Assembly (NCBI GenBank): GCA_911728435.2
Contig: OU452205.1
Location: forward strand, 14,080,260 to 14,144,259
Reading direction: 5' to 3'
DNA: 64,000 nt
Origin: Apoderus coryli
Lineage: Eukaryota > Arthropoda > Insecta > Coleoptera > Attelabidae
Both the position numbers and the translations under genes were made by a program. Shown here one piece after another: positions 46,601-51,769 of the stretch. The notes below the pieces were generated by a model. That model saw only the letters and a list, made by a program, of their open reading frames with translations, made no database searches and was not told where the DNA came from. Position 1 is the first letter of the stretch; every line of letters begins with the position of its first letter.

Positions 46601-47492
46601 AAATTGGAATTCAGAGAAAATGGTTTCGGCTTTATTACAATTTCCGAAAATTCCATCATAAGTGCCGGATGAAACACATCCTCCTCCACAAACCTTAACA
46701 GTACATGCAATGTTAGAAAACACCAAGTCAAGCCGGTCGCCAAAGCAATTGGCAACAGTACTGACCTGATTAAGGCCATAGAAGTTCTCAAAGTTATGGA
46801 TAGTTAGTAGTTTTACTGGCGAGTCGACAGAAGGAGGCCCATAGTGAACATTGAAGTCGCCAACAAATATAACTTTCTCATTATAAAGACACTGCAGCGA
46901 CTCCAAATGCTCAAAAAAAGTTGAAAGCTGCTCGATATTCGTCTGCGGTGGTATATATATTACAAACAGATATAACACTAATGAATTCATAAACACTTTA
47001 CACCCAAGAATGTCAATACCCGGAAATCAAATATATAATACACCTATCTCAGACGAGAAAATAATTAATTGAATTTATAGAATTACGTCACGCCATTAAT
47101 CCAAATAGTTTAATATCTTCCATATATTTTGCACAAAACTTCGGCGAATACCTACTTAAGTTGAATGTATGATTATAATACATAATTAAAACATTTTAAT
47201 TTAATTATTGGTAAACGATGAAATAATGTAGTAAACCATACCTGGAATATCGGTTGGGACTCATTGCAGGCGGCTCTGGATGATAATGCCGGTAATTTAA
47301 ATTATTATCCAAAGACAGTGCTTCTAAATTATCATGGCCAATCATATTACCAATAACTTGTGGTTCCGCAGGATCTAAGACAGTGCATTATTATTATTAG
47401 AAGGTCATTAAACATTCCTAGAGCAAACTTACCACTATAATCTCGCTCTGGTTCTTGAAACGGTTCGGGTTCAGGTGGTGGAGTTCTGGCTA
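20611..47492 (-). CDS. KATNB1: Katanin p80 subunit B1, 3' seven exons
   Basis: Seven minus-strand exons: 47492-47433, 47374-47242, 40402-40128, 31234-30891, 26428-26184, 24748-24674 and 20866-20611. Each junction has GT and AG, and the codon phases fit across all six introns. Katanin p80 pairs with the p60 AAA ATPase to sever microtubules and targets it to centrosomes. The C-terminal con80 domain, which binds p60, is clear in the last three exons: MDDVSILVDVLNVINQK, then LDLCVIVLPKLLDMLQSKYE, then GVDISREER, ending in LD and a stop, as in animal p80 proteins. The middle exons encode a low-complexity Ser/Pro/Gln linker. The N-terminal WD40 propeller is not in these exons and was not found up to 64 kb. 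Introns of 6-9 kb are filled with LINEs and mariners; none of them breaks an exon. Confidence 0.9.
21450..23642 (+). mobile_element. CR1/Daphne-like LINE, plus strand, 5' truncated
   Basis: Lies in the last KATNB1 intron, antisense to the gene. Coding similarity begins near 21455 (a FVPLYKTF block just before YPSWYTPEIIKNIK), so endonuclease and ORF1 are absent. The 3' end is GAACAATAAAGCTATTATTATT. The long RT frame is open, with a stop and a frameshift only in the first 150 bases. Confidence 0.88.
21624..23429 (+). CDS. LINE reverse transcriptase, largely open
   Basis: About 600 codons. Contains TAGPDGVPSFLIKDS, NYRPISILSNFSKVFE, the DFAKAFDRIDH box, SGVPQGSNLGPLLFLLF, and the catalytic FADD. 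A gap after CDSVRDL removes residues normally present before FSEHI, so the protein is probably defective despite the open frame. Same group as the LINEs at 9-12.7, 32.5-34.1 and 44.3-47 kb. Confidence 0.85.
   Translation: MRYMVKRQITEAFDEFARIAESNVKENPKVFWSFINARNFTTRLPGAMKFRDSTFEDPQQIVNAFANYFESVYIDSSVFSNDGALPNIRADPLLSDISEQDVIDASRKLKNKCTAGPDGVPSFLIKDSIGVFADPLSFIFNLVCRTQMFPNEWKLARVCPVFKSDDKSLITNYRPISILSNFSKVFEIIFYHRMYQHVKPMLSPCQHGFITGRSTVTNLTIFSQCVSEILDKRGQVDAIYTDFAKAFDRIDHSVLLGKLYQFEIGLCSIALMKSYISQIQQFVYYNGFKSETYCVRSGVPQGSNLGPLLFLLFINDLAESLLCSRLLFADDVKIFSPINTIDDCVRLQDDLRAIGEWCDTNKLALNSSKCKVVTFTRKTECTVFNYAVNHDVIPRCDSVRDLDNTFAFSEHILTMVLRAARAYGFLVRNSRSFVDISTLRTLYSAYVRSKLEYCSIVWYPYYSCYNQMIEKVQRKFLKFLYFRLNGSYPQHDISTVYLCDVFQYQSLGLRRQLCSVKFLYGVLHNKLDVPELLQRLNFLVPRVNSRGSSTFYNDRPHTNLIIKSPVYTMCSTYNLVCSDCDIFFESLDAVLKSAIRVLEPA
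23850..24172 (+). pseudogene. LINE reverse transcriptase fragment
   Basis: Broken frames read VDIIYADFQKTFDRIDH, then FIEYQGFKS, then VPQCSNFGPLFFNV, matching the RT palm in order. The GVPQGSNLGPLLF motif is mutated. It stops before the FADD box at about 24172. Confidence 0.65.
24330..24535 (-). pseudogene. Unassigned degraded coding remnant
   Basis: Minus-strand translation gives QMLYGRKDKAAAIASLFAYN, then ALLNTQAYYSVDEFLAFLNG, broken by a stop. It looks like formerly coding sequence, perhaps the C terminus of a retroelement or another transposon, but I do not recognise the family. Confidence 0.3.
24674..24748 (-). CDS. KATNB1: KATNB1 penultimate exon
   Basis: 75 bp with acceptor TTTTCAG and donor GTAAGT. 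Encodes SIWNLDLCVIVLPKLL then DMLQSKYE. Short, but fits in phase between its neighbours and matches the con80 helix. Confidence 0.88.
25416..25470 (+). repeat. Left 55-bp inverted repeat
   Basis: Begins ATAAACAAACAAAGATATT and ends TCACCGATAT; pairs with 25833-25887 without mismatch by eye. Confidence 0.88.
25518..25590 (+). tRNA. tRNA-like sequence, copy 1
   Basis: 73 nt fold: acceptor GCCACGA with TTGTGTC (one mismatch), D stem GTTT/AAAC, anticodon stem CCTGA/TTGGG with loop CCGGCAA, T stem GTTGG/CCAGC with loop TTCAAAT. The A-box (TAGTTTAATTGG) and B-box (GGTTCAAATCC) promoters are recognisable. The loop would give anticodon GGC (Ala), but position 33 is C instead of the nearly universal U, and GGC is not a usual eukaryotic Ala anticodon. 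Probably a tRNA-derived mobile sequence rather than a working tRNA gene. Confidence 0.5.
25712..25784 (+). tRNA. tRNA-like sequence, copy 2
   Basis: Identical to the unit at 25518-25590 over its 73 nt, 194 bp downstream, in the same orientation. Same reservations about function. Confidence 0.5.
25833..25887 (-). repeat. Right 55-bp inverted repeat
   Basis: Inverse of 25416-25470; ends GTTTGTTTAT just before a TA run. Confidence 0.88.
26184..26428 (-). CDS. KATNB1: KATNB1 exon (con80 start)
   Basis: 245 bp, acceptor TATTTTTCAG, donor GGTAAAT. Includes GHETFANIMNTRQRSL and the LVDVLNVINQK helix, the start of the p60-binding domain. Confidence 0.9.
26429..27099. other. KATNB1 intron, nothing recognised
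   Basis: AT-rich intron sequence; no repeat family or ORF supported. Confidence 0.35.
27100..27291 (+). mobile_element. 3' end fragment of a LINE
   Basis: Ends TTGGGCGTAAGCCTGTTAGAC, AATAAAG and a run of ATT. The same end (GGGCGACAGCCTGTTGGG, AATAAAG) occurs at 59.8 kb. Only the 3' UTR is present. Confidence 0.6.
27490..28020 (+). pseudogene. LINE ORF2 C-terminal relic
   Basis: Frames with NKLILNEDKTNFVLF, LNRACYAIRVLARHLDF, SYFGYVYPIISYGILLCGS and FTAQKQIIGYMLKNPPR follow the order of LINE RT thumb and C-terminal domains. Stops and shifts interrupt them. The family differs from the CR1/Daphne-like copies nearby. Confidence 0.6.
28030..29230 (+). pseudogene. Degraded LINE reverse transcriptase, second family
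   Basis: Broken frames in order: GPSIIDEQFGFQS, LYTDFPKTIYCVNHGLL, the TTGVPQGSDSGALLL region, then INGMDLNASKS, MVRDLGVYLEANLSFSDHIQ, and SLVRPHLEYASTVCPHYAC. The catalytic box reads FAADIK after a change from FADD. It lies directly after the relic at 27.5-28.0 kb and belongs to another jockey-like lineage. The end is near 29230 after a GC-rich inverted motif (CTCCCGAGGAGG). Confidence 0.7.
29681..30649. mobile_element. Mariner-type elements, outer TIR pair around a rearranged inner copy
   Basis: Outer inverted ends of about 80 bp start CAGGGTGTC(C/T)AGA (29681, and inverse ending 30649, followed by TA at 30650). Inside, a second mariner with end TACGAGGCATGTTTTTTAAG begins near 29898. Its left part (29919-30091) is an inverted copy of its own right part (30396-30569). 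That copied segment encodes the C terminus of the transposase, so the left arm replaces the normal 5' end. The inner right end has lost its last 24 or so bases. Confidence 0.7.
30105..30416 (+). pseudogene. Internal mariner transposase fragment
   Basis: Contains VTGDETWVAYVTPESKQQ (first catalytic Asp) and KIMCTVFWDRKGVLLVEFLP, then stops after NETINAA. The second and third catalytic Asp are deleted; in another frame the text resumes with the C-terminal RQAAKFYEEGIQKLVPRY. Non-functional. Confidence 0.75.
30891..31234 (-). CDS. KATNB1: KATNB1 linker exon
   Basis: 344 bp, acceptor AAATTGCAG, donor GGTAAGTG. Low-complexity Ser/Thr/Asn/Gln linker with a QQQQ run, ending VGFNFEDFLP just before con80. 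Confidence 0.85.
31400..31800 (+). pseudogene. Mariner-like transposase C-terminal relic
   Basis: Plus-strand frames read GTPHYSLAVCAYLNNSFP and then TPDLNPCDFYFRDYFK, which match the QDGAPPHY and SPDLNPCDFYLWG catalytic blocks. The second catalytic Asp has been replaced by a stop. The copy is old. It lies in the KATNB1 intron just upstream of exon 30891-31234. Confidence 0.6.
32551..34133 (-). mobile_element. CR1/Daphne-like LINE inserted in the third-family LINE
   Basis: Flanked by direct repeats CTGTGTTT at 32543-32550 and 34134-34141. Its 3' end is GAGTAATAAAGCTATTATTATT. Removing it and one repeat joins the outer LINE frame exactly (NKTQ to ILYQPAP). 5' truncated in the RT domain. Confidence 0.9.
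32703..33995 (-). pseudogene. LINE reverse transcriptase with internal deletion
   Basis: 430 codons open. Contains LRPISILSNFSKLLE, DFCKAFDRIDH, then SGELLNCSKLIYADDLKIF: the SGVPQGSNLGPLLF segment is deleted in frame, so it cannot be active although the YADD box remains. The C-terminal YIRSKLEYCSLVWYP block is present. A frameshift before 33995 separates it from the upstream TSGPDGIPSFLVKD part. Confidence 0.85.
34700..35416. mobile_element. Solo LTR of an LTR retrotransposon
   Basis: 717 bp starting TGTCACGAG and ending AACGTGACA, the TG...CA ends expected for an LTR, with a 4-bp ATAT repeat on both sides (34696-34699 and 35417-35420). It has TATA-like (TTATTATAAATT, near 35097) and AATAAA-like motifs, and no coding sequence. 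A 4-bp duplication and TGTCACG ends fit a Ty3/gypsy-type element, but the family is an inference. The internal region was lost, probably by LTR-LTR recombination. Confidence 0.75.
35814..37795 (+). mobile_element. Mariner-like element with TIRs of about 433 bp, decayed
   Basis: Begins TACAGGGTGTCCGG and ends CCGGACACCCTGTA with TA at 35812-35813 and 37796-37797. Left arm 35814-36246 and right arm 37362-37795 are long inverted copies that differ at a few per cent of positions. The transposase between is N-terminally deleted and has a premature stop. Inserted into the minus-strand LINE. Confidence 0.92.
36316..37122 (+). pseudogene. Mariner-like transposase, truncated with a stop
   Basis: The frame opens with ISTRVLARQVENIG and QLYPYYIQEVQ, so the whole N-terminal HTH (about 80 residues) is missing; the left TIR abuts. 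Catalytic blocks are FTDEATF, then LDAAPAHF (usually QQDGAPAHF) preceded by an in-frame TAA at 36781, then SPDLTPLDY. I count 43 residues between the second and third Asp, two more than in the element at 7.5 kb. Related to that family but clearly not the same element. Confidence 0.88.
38140..39471 (+). mobile_element. Intact mariner (DD34D) with about 32-bp TIRs
   Basis: Ends CGAGGTCTGTTCATAAAG (left) and CTTTTTGAACAGACCTCG (right), TA on both sides (38138-38139 and 39472-39473). 1332 bp, a normal mariner length, with one complete transposase. The arms differ at a few bases. Inserted into the RT domain of a minus-strand LINE, so it is younger than that LINE. Confidence 0.95.
38344..39417 (+). 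CDS. Mariner transposase, DD34D, complete
   Basis: 357 residues, slightly above the usual 345. The N-terminal paired-like HTH begins with residues 8-36 (RICIKFCVKNEIKCNQVCEM), with the linker DDERSGRPSTS at 58-68 and a second HTH at about 87-115. Catalytic residues are D158 (VITGDETWVYGY), D253 (HHDNAPAHSS) and D288 (YSPDIAPCDFF), 94 and 34 residues apart, the classical mariner spacing. The usual WVPHEL motif is FVPKLL here. No stop or frameshift. The ATG at 38344 gives the family N terminus. May be active; expression is unknown. Confidence 0.95.
   Translation: MEELKSQRICIKFCVKNEIKCNQVCEMLQRAYGESAMKKTSVYEWYKCFQDGREDVEDDERSGRPSTSIIDENVGKVEKMIMDDCRITIREVADEVGISVGSCHHIFSKVLGMKRVAAKFVPKLLNFDQKNKRITIAQELLNDVNDDPNLLERVITGDETWVYGYDVETKAQSSTWKHSTSPRVKKARQVRSNVKVLLTVFFDYNGIVHKEFLPKGQTVNKEYYLEVMRRLREAIRKKRPDLWKNNSWVLHHDNAPAHSSLLIRDFLAKNKTLIMPQPPYSPDIAPCDFFLFPKLKRPMKGQRFSSIEEIKAESLRVLQSITKSDYQGCFEDWKKRWHKCIISRGDYFEGDHIDVDE
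40128..40402 (-). CDS. KATNB1: KATNB1 linker exon
   Basis: 275 bp, acceptor TTAATATTTCAG, donor GTAGGAAT. Polar linker with SKSNLDQVYLNRLSK and SASEDSLSK, in phase with both neighbours. Confidence 0.8.
40403..40974. other. KATNB1 intron, nothing recognised
   Basis: AT-rich; no feature supported before the LINE at 40975. Confidence 0.4.
40975..42050 (+). mobile_element. 5'-truncated jockey-like LINE
   Basis: Begins inside the RT palm (FLYADD) and continues through the ORF2 C terminus and a 3' UTR ending around AATAAATCG...TTTAATAATAC. The family differs from the others here: it has KIQRVQNACIRFACSVPYR and a long C-terminal domain. Confidence 0.75.
40983..41813 (+). CDS. LINE RT C-terminal half, open
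   Basis: 276 codons from MYADDIQFY (catalytic YADD) to a stop at 41813. The visible blocks are NGLKINPTKSIAL, AKNLGVIFDSRLSFHEH, and ARALIYPHLDYFSQVYY. Truncation removed everything before the active site, so it has no RT activity. Confidence 0.85.
   Translation: MYADDIQFYMPFYVTDADDAFIKVNGDLDAFSDWCEANGLKINPTKSIALCVGSERHGEMITRDYIVTINNAVIKWAHKAKNLGVIFDSRLSFHEHCLTVYRSSMFRLKSIYPLKGCLGESTKLKLARALIYPHLDYFSQVYYNFLTNYNNDKIQRVQNACIRFACSVPYRSHITPFLDRLNEPRLSVRLEYLYVILLYKVYHSDTPIYLKQLLQRRAAVHSVNIRHNTFTIPQHVRSKFEGCFSYVAPQLLNKVNDLLDLPLPRFKTELWLRLAQ
42212..43859 (-). mobile_element. 5'-truncated RTE-like LINE with 11-bp target duplication
   Basis: Direct repeats TTTATTGAATT at 42201-42211 and 43860-43870 frame it. 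Its 3' end (minus) is a GAAGAAGAA tail. Same class of event as the copy at 15.3 kb, in opposite orientation, but a different subfamily. Confidence 0.9.
42235..43830 (-). CDS. RTE-like reverse transcriptase, open but with internal deletion
   Basis: 531 codons. Blocks: KATGPDNIPIEFLK, YRLISLMSHTLKV, TQFGFREGLGTREA, the CFIDFQKAFDKV catalytic box, GVRQGCVLSPQLFNLY, and RFADDTAIM. Between LIKNI and ETDEVEIQKG about 20 residues present in the copy at 16.2 kb (LYWNQKACVRFEKS) are missing, so the palm is damaged. C terminus KLEAFEMWLYRRILKIPW and SYIGHILRND. No endonuclease. Confidence 0.88.
   Translation of the reverse strand: MITRNIQGDIQLTEEGKKQTCEEYIKHLFAARRDDVREENNQTEQLCILKSEVEYAIKTSKSRKATGPDNIPIEFLKALDDRNLTQITKMFNQIYETGEIPKDWLKSVFIPLPKKNNPKSCDEYRLISLMSHTLKVLLKIIQQRIYRKCEEQLDETQFGFREGLGTREALFAITVLLQKCREYNKDVYVCFIDFQKAFDKVQHDKLIENLKSIKLDPSDIQLIKNIETDEVEIQKGVRQGCVLSPQLFNLYSQSVFQKALYERPEGVNIGGTLVNNLRFADDTAIMTESAEDLQTLLERVSRECEEVGLTINTQTTKMMVISKNQNINPILTVNGNRIEQVQKYKYLGSVINSEIDPDQEIKIRIEMARKAFMKYSTMLTNRNLNLGIRLRFVECYVWSVLMYGVETWTLKTQMIKKLEAFEMWLYRRILKIPWTDRITNDEVLRRIGRKRKLLTIIKIRKTSYIGHILRNDKYLLLQNIMQGRIEGKKGIGRKRKSWLRNIREWTNLSVGELFHVAKDREEFRKVVANLL
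43871..44324. other. KATNB1 intron, nothing recognised
   Basis: AT-rich spacer between two LINE insertions. Confidence 0.35.
44508..45308 (-). pseudogene. LINE RT thumb and C terminus
   Basis: Frame 45308-45063 continues the RT from the FADD box (FAPITSHVDCLRLQDDL, NNLSLNENKCKCMTFTRR). After a short damaged region the frame 44972-44508 gives RSKLEYCSLIWYPIY and VQRKFLKYLSFKADGIYP. Confidence 0.8.
45310..46791 (-). pseudogene. LINE ORF2 linker and RT, open up to the active site
   Basis: About 490 codons with the NFKRKFPVWFTSTI block, TAGPDGLPSFLIKDC, NYRPISILSNFSKLFE, the DFAKAFDRLDH box and SGVPQGSNLGPLLF. Just before the active site a run of nine T (minus strand, about 45327-45335) shifts the frame, turning the expected FADD into CRRS. 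One base in a homopolymer separates this from an intact palm; a sequencing indel cannot be excluded. Confidence 0.85.
46589..46996 (-). pseudogene. LINE endonuclease C-terminal part
   Basis: Reads VIYIPPQTNIEQLSTFFEHL, KVIFVGDFNVHYG (APE-like GDFN motif), and FGDRLDLVFSNIACT. Overlaps the start of the next frame; the shift lies near 46690. The first half of the endonuclease is gone. Confidence 0.78.
47242..47374 (-). CDS. KATNB1: KATNB1 linker exon
   Basis: 133 bp, acceptor CACTGTCTTAG, donor GTATGG. Encodes DPAEPQVIGNMIGHDN and RHYHPEPPAMSPNRYS. Assigned by phase, orientation and character, since the linker is poorly conserved. Confidence 0.72.
47433..47492 (-). CDS. KATNB1: KATNB1 linker exon, most upstream found
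   Basis: 60 bp, acceptor AAACTTTTAG, donor GTAAGTTT. Encodes a proline/glutamate-rich piece RTPPPEPEPFQEPERDYS. The intron to the next exon is only 58 bp. Assignment rests on phase and position. Confidence 0.68.
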
Positions 47493-48049
47493 CTAAAAGT
47501 TTAAAAAACAATTTATTTTTTACCAATTTAAAATAATTGTAGTAACCTAGCAAGTTGAATCACTTAAACCAAATAAATATTCTGCATGTTCCTACTGGAA
47601 CAAGGACTAACAAAAATTGGTTATCAATTTTGAAGAGAGTATGAAATTAATTATTCCCATATTGGTTCATTCCATCTTTAAAAAAAAGCGTAGCAATAAT
47701 AAACCAAGAGTGATTAAGTGACCGATTCCACAAGCAACTTTTTTGCCTTGTGATCTAGATAGATACCAGATGTTCAGATTTAGGGAAAATTATAGTCACA
47801 ATCGTATTACCAGTGGCGCGCAATGATATTTATAACAGAGCATGCAACAACACCTTGATACAAACATATGATAGATAATTTATATGATATTCCTTATTAT
47901 TTATGTATAATTATAATATTTTATGAATATTTTTTCTTAATTTTTTATAATGTAGGCCCAATATCCAAAGTTTTGTTTTACACAGTTTTGAAAATCATAT
48001 CAGGTGACTGACTTGCATATTTTCCATCTTCTTCTATCAAATCGGCACC
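47493..48049. other. KATNB1 intron or upstream, nothing recognised
   Basis: No WD40-coding exon of KATNB1 was seen here. Confidence 0.35.
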
Positions 48050-48083
48050 TACAAGGTGTTTCTAAAATAGGTCGTCAAAATTT

Positions 48084-48702
48084 GTGAGCGAATTTAAATT
48101 TCATGAATGTCCTAATGCTAATCAAGTTGTAAATGCAGATCTAGATAATTTATACAAAATTTCTGAAAGTCATAACTTAAAATTGAATGCTAAGAAGTCG
48201 TACGTTATGTTTTTTGGTAACAAGAATCACATTTTGAATTTAAAACAGAACTTTAAAATAAAGATTAATGAATATGAGCTTCCCAGTGTCGATACGGCGA
48301 AGAATCTTGGAGTTCTTTTGATTTTCCTTTCATGGCAAGAAGCTTTTACAAAAATCTTATCTATCACTTAAACTTCTATATTCTAATAGACACATTTTAA
48401 ACAAAAGTTTGCATAAGAGATTGTTTGAGTCACTCGTCCTTTCTCATTTCAATTATTGCGATTTTATTTATGGACCGTGTCTAGATTATTTTTATAAAAA
48501 TCGCATTCAACTAGTTCAAAATACATGTTCTAGATTTATAAATAATCTTAGGAAGTACGATCATATATCCCATACTTATGTAAGTCTAATGTGGTTGAAA
48601 ATGGATAACCGTTGGCAATTTCATTTGGGTAATTTTCTCTTTAATATTCTTAAACTCAAACCTGTCATGTTTTTCACAGTTTGTTGGTCGTGCACTGGAT
48701 AA
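48084..48702 (+). pseudogene. LINE RT thumb/C-terminal relic
   Basis: Two frames (48084-48371 and 48409-48702) separated by a shift. The catalytic part of the RT is absent. Distinct from CR1/Daphne-like copies by the NYCDFIYGPCLDYFYK block. Confidence 0.7.
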
Positions 48703-50030
48703 AAAATATCAAGTTGATGCTATTTATACTGACTTTTCTAAGGGCTTCGATAGAGTAGATCATAACTTGCTTATATCTAAATTGTTGGGAATCGGGTTCA
48801 GTCAAGCTCTGGCTGAATTTGTTTTGTCCTATCTAAACGATCGTCATCAGTATGTCGAAGTGAGAGGGTTTAAATCGAGTAATTTCCGAGTTACAAGCGG
48901 AGTGCCACAGGGCACATCTCTTGCCCCTCTTTTATTCTCTCTATTTGTAAACGATATAGGTTCAAACATTACTAGTAACAAATTATTATTTGCAGACGAT
49001 TGTAAAATATTTCGTATTATAAGAACAGTTGACGATTGTCAGGAGTTGCAGAGAGATGTGGAACAGCTGTCGAGCTGGTGTACGATAAATAAATTAGATT
49101 TAAACATCGGCAAGTGCAACATAATATCCATAACTAATAAATTTAATAAAATTATATACGATTATAAAATTAATGATTTGACATTGGGCAGGGTGGAGTC
49201 AGTGAAGGATTTAGGTATTATCATAGATGCAAAATATTCATTTGCTGAACATATCAATGAAACGGTTAACGCTGCATTTAAGAGATTGGGCTTTGTTATC
49301 CGGAACTCGAGAAATATGAATGATCTGAACACTCTAACTGCACTTTTTTCAAGTCTTGTCAGGTCTAAACTTGAGTATGGTTGTATTATATGGAATCCGG
49401 CTTACAGGAAATATGAGACTCTGCTGGAGGATGTTCAGAGAAAATTTTTGAAATGTATGGCATTTCGAATTGATGGTCGTTATACATGTAGAGGTATTGA
49501 CCAGCAACTTTTGCTGGACAGATTTCAATTTGATTCGCTATTGAATCGAAGGAAAATATTTTTTCTTCAGTTCTTGTATAAAATCTGCAATTCATTGATC
49601 GATTGCCCTGAGCTTCTTTCTCAGGTTCCGTTTACAGCACCAATCCGTACAACCAGAAATGCGCATCCTTTTTTGAATCCCATTCCTAATTCCAATTACC
49701 TTAGGCGAACCCCAATATATGCTGCCTCTGAGCTTTTCAATATACACTGTTCTGATGCTGATTTGAATTGTATTAAGTATCAAAGATTTTTTATTTTCAT
49801 CGCTAGTGCAATTCAGGCTCATTAAAATTGAAATGTCGAAGTTGTTCAATTTGTTTTTTTTTTGTATTGTCTCTTTTTTTTTTCTTTTTTTTCATCTCTT
49901 TCTTTGGGTTACTGAATGTATTATGTTTTTTATATTATTTCTGTTTATTATACATTGGAATTGTATTGTATTGTCTTATTATTGGAGATTTCTCCGTTAA
50001 GACAATAAAGCTTATTATTATTATTATTAA
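48687..50030 (+). mobile_element. CR1/Daphne-like LINE nested in a LINE
   Basis: Starts abruptly with YQVDAIYTDFSKGFDRVDH and ends GACAATAAAGCTTATTATTATT. 5' truncated in the RT palm. Inserted into the older LINE between KLKP and the IKSRLNF segment. Confidence 0.82.
48767..49825 (+). CDS. LINE RT part, open
   Basis: 352 codons open; in-frame coding starts upstream (about 48695). Contains SGVPQGTSLAPLLFSLF, the FADDCKIF box, LDLNIGKCNIIS, VKDLGIIIDAKYSFAEH, and SLVRSKLEYGCIIWNPAYR. Intact from the catalytic Asp box on, but the N-terminal palm and endonuclease are missing. Confidence 0.85.
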   Translation: MLISKLLGIGFSQALAEFVLSYLNDRHQYVEVRGFKSSNFRVTSGVPQGTSLAPLLFSLFVNDIGSNITSNKLLFADDCKIFRIIRTVDDCQELQRDVEQLSSWCTINKLDLNIGKCNIISITNKFNKIIYDYKINDLTLGRVESVKDLGIIIDAKYSFAEHINETVNAAFKRLGFVIRNSRNMNDLNTLTALFSSLVRSKLEYGCIIWNPAYRKYETLLEDVQRKFLKCMAFRIDGRYTCRGIDQQLLLDRFQFDSLLNRRKIFFLQFLYKICNSLIDCPELLSQVPFTAPIRTTRNAHPFLNPIPNSNYLRRTPIYAASELFNIHCSDADLNCIKYQRFFIFIASAIQAH

Positions 50031-50813
50031 GTGCGGCAACGCTCCTGCATCTATAAAAAGCAGACTTAATTTTAGAACTTCAATTCATCAACTGAATATT
50101 AGATATCCCAATAAATTAACCCTACCTCAGCTTATACAACTCATTGCCTAGTGATTTGACTGAGCTGAGTAGTTTTGGGGGTTTCAGGAGACTTTTTAAA
50201 GATTTTCTTATTAGAAGTCAGCAATAGTATAATTACCTGTCTGATCCACACATCTCTCCTTATACTAAATGATCATTGTAACTAAGAGTGTTGAGCGTGA
50301 TTTGCCTGCCTGTTAATATTTTCTTTTTTATATTCTGTCTATGGTCTGGTTAAGTAGAATAGCCAAGTGAGCTAGACTTCGTCAGATTGTAGCTGCATAC
50401 AGTTTTGCAATTTTATTGTTGTTACTGATACTTAAGTTTTGAGAATTCAATTGTATTTGTATATTTCTTTGTTTCCTACCAATGAAGCCCATTTATTATT
50501 ATTATTATTAATTGGGGACGTCTAATTATGAAAAAAAAAATAATTGTAATTTTTCGAAAAGTCCTCATTTACAAAGATACAGGGTGTTAAAGATGACTGC
50601 CTGAGGACGATTTTATTTAAATATTTTAGAAACGAGTAAAGATGAATTAATCAAATATAGCATATTTATTTACCTAGTTAAATGTCGTAAACTGACATGA
50701 AATTGAATAAAAAAGGATGACCGTAGGCGAGTAGGGGGGACCCTTGCTTTAATTATAACCTAACTTTTTTTCTTATAACTTTTATTCCATTTGTGTCAAA
50801 AATGTGATACAAT

Positions 50814-51667
50814 ACTCTTATGAAAAAAAAAAAAATAGGATTACATGGGAAAATGGACAGGATAACTTTGGAAACTAAAACATTAATTGCTGAGAAAAGG
50901 GAAAACAGAATAATAATAACATTATCATGGGTTCCCTCTCACTGTGGAATTAAAGGCAATGAGATTGCCGATCAATTGGCGAATAGAGGACGAGAAAAGC
51001 AAGAGTTAGATGAGTATTTGATACCGTATATGGACCTCCTGGGAGTACTAAAGGACAGCGTTTGGGTTGGGTGGAGCGAAGAATGGAGGTTGGCTGGACG
51101 AACTAAGGGTGTGAACTATGTTGCTATGGTGGAGAAACCATATAGAAGGGTATGGTTTAGAAGCTATAATAATAACAGAAAAGATTTAGTTACACTGTGC
51201 CGTATGAGGAGTAATCATTGTTTATCGGGAAAACATTTGAATAAGATTCATGTGAGGGACAGTGCGCTTTGTGAATGTGGTGAAGAAGAAACTTTACAAC
51301 ATATTTTTTTCGAATGTCCACAGTATGTTGCTCAAACTAAAGAGTTGTATCAAGAACTTTCGGTTAGTGCTTTGGTGGCGCCACTTTGGTTCGGTTCTGT
51401 AGTGCATGAATTGCTTTCGCCTAGAGTAGTTGAATTCGTAGGTCGCTTTTTGATAGCATGTAATTTGAGACTTTAGAGTGGGTTTGTGCTTCTGGTGTGG
51501 GTATAGGAATAAGTGAAGGTTAAAATGGATCTTCTTATCTTTCAAGGTTTTGTGGTGGTTTGGGAATCACCCCTTGTGTTATCCGAACGAGTATAAAGGT
51601 GTTCAATCACCCCTGGCCAAATAGCCCTGGTAGCTGCGGCCAATAAAGAAGAGCAAATACATACATA
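50814..51667 (+). mobile_element. RNase H-bearing LINE fragment
   Basis: 3' fragment of a different LINE class inserted between the arms of the long-TIR element. Ends with CAATAAAGAAGAGCAAATACATACATACAT. The sequence TAACCTAACTTTTTTTC occurs both at 50758 and at 51669, which may be a target duplication or part of the TIR. Confidence 0.7.
50820..51476 (+). CDS. LINE RNase H domain and Cys-His C terminus
   Basis: About 218 codons. LSWVPSHCGIKGNEIADQLA is the RNase H C-terminal motif seen in I/R1/jockey-type LINEs, where RNase H removes the RNA strand after first cDNA synthesis. CECGEEETLQHIFFECP near the end is the Cys-His knuckle. The first RNase H Asp/Glu residues and the RT are missing, so it is a dead fragment although open. 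Confidence 0.85.
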   Translation: MKKKKIGLHGKMDRITLETKTLIAEKRENRIIITLSWVPSHCGIKGNEIADQLANRGREKQELDEYLIPYMDLLGVLKDSVWVGWSEEWRLAGRTKGVNYVAMVEKPYRRVWFRSYNNNRKDLVTLCRMRSNHCLSGKHLNKIHVRDSALCECGEEETLQHIFFECPQYVAQTKELYQELSVSALVAPLWFGSVVHELLSPRVVEFVGRFLIACNLRL

Positions 51668-51769
51668 CATAACCTAACTTTTTTTTCAATTTCAGTATAT
51701 ACAGTATCCCTCTCTTTCTAAAAATATTATTTACTTCTGTAATGACATTTATTAAATTTGTTAAAATCA

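Larger units (their letters stand above)
44325..47000 (-). mobile_element. CR1/Daphne-like LINE, minus strand, nearly complete ORF2
   Basis: From the C-terminal endonuclease (46996) to the 3' tail GAGCAATAAAGGCTATTATT at 44325. ORF1 and the endonuclease N terminus are missing. Only a few frame breaks interrupt ORF2. Confidence 0.88.
48100..50512 (+). mobile_element. LINE inserted in the left arm, itself split by another LINE
   Basis: Outer LINE pieces 48100-48686 and 50031-50512. The first encodes NLKLNAKKSYVMFFGNK, VDTAKNLGVLL and ESLVLSHFNYCDFIYGP. The second gives IKSRLNFRTSIHQLNIRYP and ends CCATTTATTATTATTATT. The order continues correctly across the gap. 5' truncated. Confidence 0.75.

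Noticed and set aside
49806..50000. Hydrophobic small open frames rich in Phe/Leu suggesting a membrane protein
   Set aside because: They come from the T-rich 3' UTR of a LINE.
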